DNA from: DATLAN01 sp035527455
GTDB lineage: Bacteria; Planctomycetota; Planctomycetia; Pirellulales; Thermoguttaceae
Length of the DNA stretch: 8,814 bases
Direction of reading: 5' to 3'
Assembly (NCBI GenBank): GCA_035527455.1
Contig: DATLAN010000078.1
Coordinates: 1 to 8,814, forward strand
Made by a program: the position numbers and the translations under genes. The notes beneath the pieces are model-generated. The model was not told the origin of the DNA and made no database searches. It saw nothing but the letters and a program-made list of their open reading frames with translations. Shown here piece by piece: positions 1-7,900 of the stretch (the first letter of the stretch is position 1; each line of letters opens with the position of its first letter).

Positions 1-405
1 GACGTTGTGCATGATGACTTCGATCGAGTCGAAGTTCGGATCGTCGGCTGGCCGGATATACATGCGGCGGCAATATTGCAGCATCTGAATGTCGTCGTCG
101 CGCACCGCTCTCACGCGCGTATAGGGCGTGCATTGGCCGTCAGTCTTGTCCGGATAGGGCAAATAGGCCGGCCTGTCGCAGCGCATGTGGCGGGTGTAGG
201 TCGCGGGCGTCTTGCCGTTCACGGTGATCGGAATGACTTCGCCGTCGAGACAGTTGAAGGGTGGCACCTCGGCGATCAACTTCGCGCATTCGCGGCCATA
301 GGCGAGAATGTCATAGCTGTCATCATCCTGGGCCTCGGTCCCGCCGGCCAGGACGACTGCGGCAATCGCGGCGACGATTGCGGCCCGGATGCTGTGCCTT
401 GTCAT
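1..405 (-). CDS. Secreted cysteine-rich protein, 3' end missing (hypothetical)
   Basis: The reading frame starts with ATG at 403-405 and is open through all 135 codons to the window edge, so the C-terminus is missing. Residues 1-25 form a typical signal peptide: basic MTRHSIR, an Ala/Val-rich core at 8-20, and a probable cleavage site at TEA/Q near residue 25. The mature part has five cysteines (C40, C52, C76, C92, C112) and an acidic N-terminus. No CxxCH heme motif is present in the visible part. I do not recognise the family with confidence, although I have a vague memory of similar unnamed secreted proteins in Proteobacteria. The gene begins 19 bases after the stop of the Fe-S subunit gene, with GGAG 10 bases before the ATG, so it is probably co-transcribed and could be an accessory or electron-transfer partner of the Mo enzyme. 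That role is inference from position only. Confidence 0.75.
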   Translation of the reverse strand, partial: MTRHSIRAAIVAAIAAVVLAGGTEAQDDDSYDILAYGRECAKLIAEVPPFNCLDGEVIPITVNGKTPATYTRHMRCDRPAYLPYPDKTDGQCTPYTRVRAVRDDDIQMLQYCRRMYIRPADDPNFDSIEVIMHNV

Positions 406-430
406 GTCCTCAGATCTCCGGTCCTCAGAT
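406..430. repeat. Short tandem direct repeat (10 bp, period 15) at a gene junction
   Basis: GTCCTCAGAT occurs at 406-415 and again at 421-430. On the minus strand this is ATCTGAGGAC twice. The first copy met by the ribosome carries the last Ile codon and the TGA stop of the Fe-S subunit gene. The second copy abuts the ATG of the secreted-protein gene. Each copy holds a GAGGA, but neither is at ideal spacing; the GGAG between the copies, 10 bases before the ATG, is the more likely ribosome site. Confidence 0.8.
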
Positions 431-946
431 TGCAAGCCCGGGCGTGCCGAGAATGACTTCGCGAATAGCGCGATGATAGCGGACGTAACCGCTGCACCGG
501 CAGATGTGTTGGCCGACCGTGTCCTCGATGGCCGCGTCCACGGCGCCTTTCGGTATTGGACTGCGTTGCAAACGGTCGAGCAGGCAGTAGGCGGCCATCA
601 GGAAGCCCGGCGCCGAATAGCCGCACTGGAACGAGAAATTCCTCAGAAAGGCATGCTGGAGCGGATGAAGCTCGCCGTTCTTGCTGAGACCCTCGACCGT
701 CGTGATGATCTTGCCGTTTACCGCTTGGAGTGACGTGGTGCAGGACCGGATCGGCTCCGGATACGCGCCAGGGACGCGTGCGGCGGCGACCGTGCACACC
801 CGGCAGACGGCGATCCCGCAGCAAAACTTGGTACCGGTCAAGTCGATCTCGTTCCGCAAGAAGTCGTTGAGCCACATGTCGCCGTCGATCGACTCGCGAA
901 AAATCCGCTCGTCGTTGATGGTCAGCTCAAGCGCGATATTGGCCAT
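425..946 (-). CDS. [2Fe-2S] small subunit of a xanthine dehydrogenase/aldehyde oxidase family enzyme
   Basis: This 173-residue protein has the usual length and layout of the IorA/CoxS-type iron-sulfur subunit that passes electrons from the molybdenum cofactor. The N-terminal ferredoxin-like domain (about 1-78) has a C43-x4-C48-x2-C51 motif followed by C69, for the distal cluster. The C-terminal helical domain (about 85-165) has C108-G-Y-S111 and the C149-R-C151 pair for the proximal cluster. The family norm there is C-G-x-C, so Ser111 replaces an expected ligand. C42 and C121 are extra cysteines nearby. No signal peptide is seen, so export would be by hitch-hiking with the Tat-bearing large subunit. 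The ATG follows the large-subunit stop by one base, and its GGAG (952-955) lies inside the last large-subunit codons, which points to translational coupling. The family is certain; the substrate is unknown. Confidence 0.95.
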   Translation of the reverse strand: MANIALELTINDERIFRESIDGDMWLNDFLRNEIDLTGTKFCCGIAVCRVCTVAAARVPGAYPEPIRSCTTSLQAVNGKIITTVEGLSKNGELHPLQHAFLRNFSFQCGYSAPGFLMAAYCLLDRLQRSPIPKGAVDAAIEDTVGQHICRCSGYVRYHRAIREVILGTPGLAI

Positions 947-947
947 G

Positions 948-3647
948 TCAGCTCCAGACTGCCCGCACTTTATCGGGCGTTATCGGCAGCGACCGGAAGC
1001 GATGGCCGATGGCGTGCGTAACCGCATTGGAAATTGCCGGTGGCACCGGGATCATGACGAGTTCGGCGATACCGCGTGGACTGGGATCGGTGGGATCGGG
1101 TGCGATCAAGATCTTCTCGACTTCGTGGATGGCGCAATCGGCGGAAAGCGCGACGTGGTAGCGATTGAGATTCCACTTCCCGTTCGCCGCGCCATCTGCA
1201 TCCGCCGGCAGCTCCTCCAACAGAGTGTGCCCGACAGCCATCGCCCAACCGCCTTCCATCTGGCCTTCGAGCAGATCCTGTTGGAGCACCGTGCCCGGGG
1301 CGAGGATGTGCACGCCTTTAACCAGACGGACCGCGCCAGTCTTGCGATTGACCTTGACCGCGGTGATCGCGCCCGCGGCGGCGAAGCTCTGACCGTCCTT
1401 CTCCCACATGCTCTCGGTGGTGAAGAGCTTAGGGTTCTGACGGTCGATGAGCTCATAGGCTGGGGAGTCGCCGCGCTGTATCGCCAAGGCGTCGATCTGC
1501 CAGCGACTAGTTACTCCGCCGACCGCGTAGTCTGCCTCGATCCAGCGACCGCTGAAAAATGCGTGCACCATGGCGCTGCTCGCCAGCTTCTGCTCGTAGA
1601 TACGCGCGGCGAGCGCCGCAAACGGGATCGGCTCGAAGCCCTCGCTATCCAACCGGCCATCGCGCCACGATACGTTCGCGACATCGATCTGGTCGACGGA
1701 AATCCCCCAGATCGAGCGGGCCGCGGGCAGGATCGCCGCCTTCAATAGAATGTCCGTTGCCTGTTCGGTGGCGTGCAGCCAGCGTCCGACCCCCGCCGTC
1801 GCCTTGGTCGAGTTCCAAACGATCGGCGTCCAGCGGGGATTGTTAGGTTGCTCCTCGAAACTTCCGACCAGCTTCAACTCCCGGAAGATTTCCGTCCTCC
1901 CCGTGTCGATGGCGTCAGCGTTGCGCCCCAATGCCTTGCTTGTGGCGAGGGCATGAACCGTGGCGGCGCCCTGGCCCATGTCGACATTGTTGGTAACGAC
2001 GGAAACGCGCCCGTCAGAACCGATCCGTACTTGCGCCATCACGGCGTCCGCGCCGGAGCCGAAATTCTTCATGGCCAGAGAGGCGCCGACGCCGTAGCGT
2101 TCGTCTTCGGTCGAGAGTCGCTGCTGATCGGCGGTGCGGTTGGCCCACAGCGGATGCGCCAGCGCTTTGTCGCATATTTCGCCCAGTCCCGGCGGAGTCC
2201 GCGGCGCGCCGGTGACGATGGAATCCCCGGGTTGTAGAAGGTTGATCTTCCGGAATTCGAGGGGATCGAGCCCGCGTGAGACCGCAATTTCGTCCACCAT
2301 CGATTCGACCGCGAAGGTAGACTGGAACGACCCGAAGCCACGCATGGAACCCGCAACTTGCGAGACGGTGCGTTGGGCGCGGGACCAAATGTCGGCGAAG
2401 GGTGCCCGATACACGCCCGTTCCCAATATGCCGGTCACGTCGGCGACAAAGGCACTCACATTGCGGCGGCCGCCGCCGTCCAGGATCGTGTGATTTCGGA
2501 CGACTTCGATAAGGTTCGTCTTGTCTACGCCGACCGCAAGCTCGATCTTGGAAGCGTGGCGCTTGACCCCGGACTGAAACTGCTGGAACCGGTCATGGGC
2601 AATCCGGATCGGCCTGTCCGAATAGGCCGCGGCGAGAGCGAGAAATAGACACAAGATCGAGGTGTCGCGTCCGCCAAACCCACCGCCGGGATAGGCCGCG
2701 TAGAGATGAACGTCGTCGATCTCGATCGGGCACTCGTTTGGAGCGAACAGGGCGCGCGCGGAGTTCACGTCGTAGCCGGGTGACTGCGTGCCGATCAGCA
2801 TCCGCAGCGTCTTTGCTTCGCGATCGAACCACGCCAAACCTGACTCCGGCTCCATGAACATCGGGTCGATAACGGGAGTCTCGTAAGTCTGTTGGTACAC
2901 GTCGAGTTCTGTCGACTTGAGCTTCTCCCCGATCATGTTGACAAGCTCCATGGCCTCTTGGTTCGTCGCTCCCGGCTCGGAGGGATGAACCGGCCCCTGG
3001 ATCGTCTGCGCGAAATGTTGGGTGCCCTGTCTGGTGACGACGTGAACGATACTGGTTTCCGGCGTGTAGCTGCTGGGCTCTGGGAGCGCCACGGCCTTAC
3101 CGACCCTGATTGTCTTGCCGTTGGATACGATCTGTTCCTTGGCCCCGTTATAAGCGGCCAACTCGTCGTAAAGCAGGATCGCCACGGCCTGACCGAGATA
3201 GGACGGCTGTGTTCCGCTCGGTAGGAGATACTGCCCTTCCGGATAGTCCTCCTCGGCGATACCGATTGAGTCCCGCGCCAGATCGGCCGCGGTTATCGTG
3301 ACAGAGGGCTGAAGCTCTTTCGGCAGCTGATCGAGATCGAGGCCATCGAAGATGTGATCGGCGAACGTCGCGCACACCACCAGCGCGTGACGGTATTTCG
3401 CCGGCCAATTGGGCAGATCGATCGGCCGGAAGTCGCGGGCGTAAATCTTCTGTCCGGTGACCTTCGCCAGTCCGTCGATGCGGTAGTGGGCTTGTCCTGG
3501 TGCCCCGCTCCACCCTCCGGGCGGAACCATGGTGGCAGCGTGGGATGACGTCCACCGGCCGAGATCCAGAGTGGAGACGAGGAGGCCCGCAGTGCCGGCA
3601 GCCGTAGCCTTCAGCAATTCGCGCCGCGTTAGCCAGCCGGTCCGCAC
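948..3647 (-). CDS. Tat-exported molybdopterin-binding large subunit, xanthine dehydrogenase/aldehyde oxidase family
   Basis: This 899-residue catalytic subunit would hydroxylate or oxidise a small organic substrate using water at a Mo-cytosine-dinucleotide type centre, in the periplasm. Residues 1-38 are a twin-arginine signal (TRRELLK with R8-R9, hydrophobic 14-25, end near SSHAA). The small a/b hammerhead domain follows at about 55-190, then the Mo-binding domains. Visible signatures are GGGFGG at 321-326, MRGFGSFQ at 435-442, DMGQGAA at 556-562 and EGQMEGGWAMAVG at 794-806. Glu862 in GIAEL aligns with the base of the usual GxGE motif, with Ala in place of the second Gly. The start is GTG, with GGGAGGAG upstream. 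The Fe-S subunit follows at once. No FAD-binding subunit is present, as in IorAB-like or nicotinate-dehydrogenase-like enzymes that donate to cytochromes. The family is certain, but neither xanthine nor any other substrate can be assigned. Confidence 0.95.
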   Translation of the reverse strand: MRTGWLTRRELLKATAAGTAGLLVSTLDLGRWTSSHAATMVPPGGWSGAPGQAHYRIDGLAKVTGQKIYARDFRPIDLPNWPAKYRHALVVCATFADHIFDGLDLDQLPKELQPSVTITAADLARDSIGIAEEDYPEGQYLLPSGTQPSYLGQAVAILLYDELAAYNGAKEQIVSNGKTIRVGKAVALPEPSSYTPETSIVHVVTRQGTQHFAQTIQGPVHPSEPGATNQEAMELVNMIGEKLKSTELDVYQQTYETPVIDPMFMEPESGLAWFDREAKTLRMLIGTQSPGYDVNSARALFAPNECPIEIDDVHLYAAYPGGGFGGRDTSILCLFLALAAAYSDRPIRIAHDRFQQFQSGVKRHASKIELAVGVDKTNLIEVVRNHTILDGGGRRNVSAFVADVTGILGTGVYRAPFADIWSRAQRTVSQVAGSMRGFGSFQSTFAVESMVDEIAVSRGLDPLEFRKINLLQPGDSIVTGAPRTPPGLGEICDKALAHPLWANRTADQQRLSTEDERYGVGASLAMKNFGSGADAVMAQVRIGSDGRVSVVTNNVDMGQGAATVHALATSKALGRNADAIDTGRTEIFRELKLVGSFEEQPNNPRWTPIVWNSTKATAGVGRWLHATEQATDILLKAAILPAARSIWGISVDQIDVANVSWRDGRLDSEGFEPIPFAALAARIYEQKLASSAMVHAFFSGRWIEADYAVGGVTSRWQIDALAIQRGDSPAYELIDRQNPKLFTTESMWEKDGQSFAAAGAITAVKVNRKTGAVRLVKGVHILAPGTVLQQDLLEGQMEGGWAMAVGHTLLEELPADADGAANGKWNLNRYHVALSADCAIHEVEKILIAPDPTDPSPRGIAELVMIPVPPAISNAVTHAIGHRFRSLPITPDKVRAVWS

Positions 3648-3657
3648 GTTGTCACCA

Positions 3658-3665
3658 CTCCTCCC
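3658..3665 (-). promoter_or_regulatory. Ribosome binding site supporting the GTG start of the Mo large subunit
   Basis: On the minus strand this reads GGGAGGAG, and its AGGAG core ends 10 bases before the GTG at 3645-3647. No ATG or GTG start codon precedes it in frame before a TGA stop. The frame from this GTG begins directly with a twin-arginine signal, which supports the choice. The spacing is slightly long. The site sits in the 92-base gap after the binding-protein gene. I see no hairpin plus T-run in that gap, so read-through is expected. Confidence 0.7.
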
Positions 3666-3739
3666 TATCGCGAATCGTATCTGTCTCGATGCTTCTCAAA
3701 AACAAATCGGTCTTCAACCCGCCTAGCTCGCCGATCCGG

Positions 3740-4891
3740 TCAGGTGATGGAGCCGATGACGCCCTCGATCAGATAATCGGTCTGCATCAGCTCGGGTGCA
3801 TAGGGTCCGTAGGTCGTTCCGGCCGGCACGACCAGCCTGCCGGTGTTGTCCTTGATCGGGCCAACGAAGATCGGGTCCTGGTCCTTCATCGCCTGAATGG
3901 CGGTCTCGGCGGCGTTGATCGCCGCCGGGTTCGCTCCGGCGCCGAACGGACTCGATTGGACGTAGCCCTTATCGTATCCGCCAGTCACGAAGGGCGGCAG
4001 CGAGTCGCCTCTCTGCATCAACTCCACGAACGTCTCGAACATCTTGGTCCAAATGAACTCGGCGCCGGTGATGTAGCCTTTGGGTGCCAGCGGGGCCTGG
4101 TCGAAGGCGTGGCCGCAAGTCTTCACCCCGCGGCTCTCGGCGGTCTCGATGACCACTTTCGGGCTGTCCAGATGGCAGGTGATGACGTCGCAGCCGGCGT
4201 CGACGAGCTTGTTGGTTGCCGCGGCCTCGCGACCGGCGTCTTCCCATCCCCCGGTGACGATGAGCTGCACCGTTGCGTCCGGATTGGTCTTGCGGCTGCC
4301 GAGCAAGAAGGAATTGATGTTGGCGAGGACCGCGCCTTCGGTTTCGCCAGCGATGAATCCGAGCTTATTCGTTTTCGTGCAAAGACCAGCCGCGACACCG
4401 TTGACGTAATGACCCTGGTTGATCAAAGCGTTTTGGCCGCCGACATTTTTTGGCTCCTTGTCGCGGGCCGCCACCGCGGCGTGCCGGAATAGGACACTCG
4501 GATTCTTGCTCGCAACAGCGAACAGGAAAGGGTCGTTGCCGAAGGATGTCGAAATGACCAGACCGGCGCCGTCAGGACTAATCAGCTCCTCCAGCTCCCT
4601 GGCATAGGCATCGGCTTCCGGCGATTCTTTTCCGCTCGAGTAGTCGGTGCTCTCCGGAAGGTATCCGGCCTCGACCACCTTGACGTTCGGGTGAGCGCTG
4701 AGGGCCTCACCGGCCTCGGCAAACGTCTGGTTCCAGCCCCAATCGTCGCGCGGTCCGATGAAGATGAAGCCGACCGTCAGTTCAGCCGCGCGCGCGAACC
4801 GTATCGGCAGAATTCCGGACACCAAGCCGCCCGCACCCAGCGCGGCGACGCCCCCGATGACGCGACGCCGCGTCAGACCGGAGCCGGACAT
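3740..4891 (-). CDS. Tat-exported BMP/PnrA-type substrate-binding protein
   Basis: The 383-residue product belongs to the Bmp family (basic membrane protein/PnrA-like) of periplasmic binding proteins, whose known members bind nucleosides or related small ligands for ABC import. Residues 1-35 form a twin-arginine signal (LTRRRVIGG, R8-R9, Gly/Ala/Leu core, end near ARA/A) with no lipobox, so a soluble periplasmic protein is expected. Family features include the strand plus DDWGWNQTF near 49-57, the central GFIAGETEG near 178-186, and the C-terminal FVGPIKDNTG at 342-351 followed by YLIEGVIG. The start at 4891 is chosen over an upstream in-frame ATG at 4924 because GAGGAG lies 6 bases before it and the Tat signal begins there. 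No permease or ATPase gene is in the window, so it is an orphan here. It sits between the copper oxidase (41-base gap) and the Mo enzyme. Its ligand is unknown. Confidence 0.93.
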   Translation of the reverse strand: MSGSGLTRRRVIGGVAALGAGGLVSGILPIRFARAAELTVGFIFIGPRDDWGWNQTFAEAGEALSAHPNVKVVEAGYLPESTDYSSGKESPEADAYARELEELISPDGAGLVISTSFGNDPFLFAVASKNPSVLFRHAAVAARDKEPKNVGGQNALINQGHYVNGVAAGLCTKTNKLGFIAGETEGAVLANINSFLLGSRKTNPDATVQLIVTGGWEDAGREAAATNKLVDAGCDVITCHLDSPKVVIETAESRGVKTCGHAFDQAPLAPKGYITGAEFIWTKMFETFVELMQRGDSLPPFVTGGYDKGYVQSSPFGAGANPAAINAAETAIQAMKDQDPIFVGPIKDNTGRLVVPAGTTYGPYAPELMQTDYLIEGVIGSIT

Positions 4892-4897
4892 GCAACA

Positions 4898-4903
4898 CTC
4901 CTC
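4898..4903 (-). promoter_or_regulatory. Strong ribosome binding site fixing the start of the binding protein
   Basis: On the minus strand this reads GAGGAG, six bases before the ATG at 4889-4891. It lies between the upstream alternative ATG (4924) and the chosen start, so the longer frame would place this Shine-Dalgarno inside the gene. The chosen start also puts the twin-arginine pair at residues 8-9, the usual spacing. Confidence 0.8.
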
Positions 4904-4932
4904 GGGTTGGGGGAGCTGAGCCACACGCGCGC

Positions 4933-7900
4933 CTAGTCTCCGCCGAGAGCAAACGGTACCGAGCCCGCCGCCGAGGAAATCTCGCCAAGCTGCACGGCGT
5001 GCAGCCCGTTCGAGTTTTTGTCGGGCGGGACAAGATCGTATTTCAGGACTTTTGCGGTGTCGTCCTGCGTCGAGACCCCGCTCACCAGCAGATTGGCCCC
5101 CGACGTCGTGCTGGTCGTGGCCAGACGCACCCCGGAACTTCCATCGAAGGGAACGAAGCTAAAGACTTCGCCAAACTTGGGCGGCTCTCCGTGTTCGACC
5201 GGGCTTCGCAACTCGTCTCTCGGGCCCCCGTCGAGAGCCGAACCTGTCGAAAAGACTTTGACCTCGCCGGGATTCGTCAGTTGACCGACGACAATTCGCT
5301 TGCTTCCACCCAACTGCCCGTAGAGCCAGCCCGTCGTCAGCGAGACGCCGCCGCGATAGTCGCTGCCGAACGGCGTGAACTCCGCGATCTCCGCCGGCTT
5401 CCCGTCCCCCTTCGAGCACATCTGCAGCGGCACGTTGGTTTCGTTGATCTTGATCGGCCCCGGCTTCATCAGCCAATAGTCGAAGACCTTCACGACGGCC
5501 GGGCTGCCTGGGCCGGGAGCCGTGACAATGCTGTTGCGGCCGGACATGAAGCTGACGAAGCCGGATGCGACCTTCACCCCAGAGCGATCGCCGGGATAGG
5601 GACTGAAGGCCGAGAAGAGGCTGGGCGAAGACGATGGCTTATAGGCAAACACCTTGACCTCGCTCGGCATGCCGGGCCCCGACCCCACGATGATGTTGTC
5701 GGACGTGCCACCGTCGATCTGCTGAGACGCGACATTGACGCCGCCCTTTGCATCGGCGGCGAAAGCCTCGAACCGCGTCAGCTCCGTGGCAAAGGCCGCC
5801 TTGCCACCGTCCGCCTTGCCGGAAAACACGACGACTTCGGGCGCATGGCCGCTGCCCGCGCCGACGACCAGATCGTAGATGCCGTCGCCGTTGACGTCGC
5901 CCATGGCCGCGCTCGGGGTCCCTTCGAAGTCGTTGAAGGGCGTGACCGTGGCAAGAAGCTTGTCGCCGTTGCCGTCATAAACCTTCACCGTCGCCGGCTT
6001 GCTAGGCGCACCGGGAACCGCCACCGCATAGCTCGACACAGCCGGGATGATGTTCACGAGCAGCATCAGCCCGTTGTCTTCGTGATTGAGGCGGTGGCAA
6101 TGCATCACGAAGAGACCGACATAATCCTCGAACCGGGTTCTGATGAACAACTCGGCCGGCACGCCCACGTCCTCGCCCACAAGCAAGGTCGGCCGCGAGA
6201 GCTCGGCCGTGTCGGCTTCCCAGGGACCAGGCCCAACTGTCAGACCAATGGTGGGGTCGTAGTAGCGCGTGACCTGGAAATCGTTGACGTGCACGTGGAT
6301 CGGGTGCGAGTCGTTGTTGCGGTTGTAGAACCTCCACTCTTCGACACTATCGAGCCGTGGCTGCAGCACGGGCGCGTTGGGAAAACCCTGCTTGTTGAAC
6401 GCATAAACGAAAGCTTTGGGGTCGTTGTTGCTGGCAAGATTGTTGAGGAATCCGCCGGTCGAATCGAGCTTGCGTACGAGGTCCGGCGTCACCTTGGAGG
6501 TATCGAAGAACCCGTTATTGGGTGCATCGATCTGCTGCCCCTCGGCCAAGATTGCGGTAACGCCGCGCTCGCCTGAGGGCACGGCTCTAGCCAGCACCTG
6601 GGTGGGAAACACGAAGAATCCGTCGTCGTGGCTGAGCGCCGTCGGCAGCGCGGTCACCACGCCAAGGACGCCGGGGGGATTGTCGGTCCCGTCGTTGGTG
6701 TAGAGGATGCCCGGCTCGCTGATGGCTTCCTTGCCTTGACCGATCGGAGGCATCTCCAGGATCAGGTTGCCGGTCTCCGGTATGGTCACCGCGATGGCGT
6801 AGCGCGTGGCCGGAGGGATGAGGAGCCGCGTGCCGTCGTCCGTGGGCGGGTAGCGAACGACTTGTCCGGGATTTCCGTCCGCCCCCAAGATGGCGATCTT
6901 TGGGTGCCGGCCAGTCGCCGTTTCCGTGAGCTGCACATTCATGTAGGCCATGTCGCTGATATTCGAGAGCACCCAGATCTCCGTTTGCCCCGGCTTGCTC
7001 TTGATCGTCGGCTGGAATTGACCGTTGACCGTGAACTGCACGTCGCGCTGATAGTCCGGCAGCGACGAGTCGGCTGCGACTTTGCGCCCTTCTGCACCCG
7101 GGTTCTCTTCGAATGTCTGCAGATTGCTCGGAATGAATTGCAGACGCCCGCGGTTGTTGTTGACACCGAGCGGGCCCGACCACCAGACGGTGAAGTATTC
7201 CGTCCCCGTCTTGGAGTCCTTGAAATTGACTGGCGCCAGCAGCGGACGATACGTGCCCTTCGCCAGTTCATCGTCCTTTGGCGGCGTCAATGTGCTGACA
7301 TACTGGCTCCAGTTGGGATTGTTGAGCGCGGTCCCGCCCCCCTTCCGGTCGAAGACAAAATTGTATTGCAGCACCATGTTGCGGATCGGGAGCTTCTTCT
7401 CCGTGACCAGCGGGATGTTCCCATCGAGCCGGCCGACGGCGAGGATGCCGGCCAGCCCTAAATAGGTCTCGGGCGACGTCAGCTGATGCAGGTGTGGGTG
7501 ATACCAGTACGCCCCGTGCGGATGGTCTTTGCGGATCTCATAGGTATAGGTGTTCGACAAGCCGGCGCCGACATGCAGCATGACATTGTCGGAGTTACCC
7601 TTGGGGCTGACGCGTAGCCCGTGCGTGTGAAGATTGATCGGCGCTTGAGTCAACGGGTCCGGATAGATCGGTACCTCGCCGCCCTTCGGGGTGAATGCAG
7701 GATTGTAAAGATCGCGAATGGTCAGGCCCGCCAGGGCGTTGTCCAAATGAACGACGAGCTTGTCTCCCGGATACACGTGCAAGGTTGGCGCGGGGTATTG
7801 GTTCTTGCCGGTTTTCTGCCCGTTTGAGGCCGTGCCCTGCAGCACCTCGTAGCCGTAAAGCAGGAAATTCTGAACCGGCGTCGCCACCGTATCGAGGATG

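Noticed and set aside
1..405. Left-edge gene as a c-type cytochrome
   Set aside because: Tempting from its position beside a FAD-less Mo enzyme, but no CxxCH occurs in the visible 135 residues.
681..1748. Plus-strand open frame (355 codons) opposite the Mo enzyme genes
   Set aside because: It is antisense to both well-supported Mo subunits, has no domain signature and has the low-complexity composition of a shadow frame.
3648..3739. Possible terminator or promoter between the binding protein and the Mo large subunit
   Set aside because: The 92 bases hold a short T-run (minus strand) but no stable stem before it, and no convincing -35/-10 pair; only the ribosome site is supported.
3689..4492. 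Plus-strand open frame (267 codons) opposite the binding-protein gene
   Set aside because: It is antisense to a convincing BMP-family protein; no motifs, no good ribosome site.
4892..4924. Upstream ATG giving the binding protein 11 extra residues
   Set aside because: The extension would contain the strong GAGGAG within the gene and push the twin-arginine pair away from the N-terminus; the start at 4891 fits better.
4999..6576. Long open frame on the plus strand (525 codons) opposite the copper oxidase C-terminus
   Set aside because: It lies wholly antisense to a gene with clear motifs, its translation is rich in Arg, Asp and His with no recognisable domain, and long shadow frames are common in high-GC DNA.
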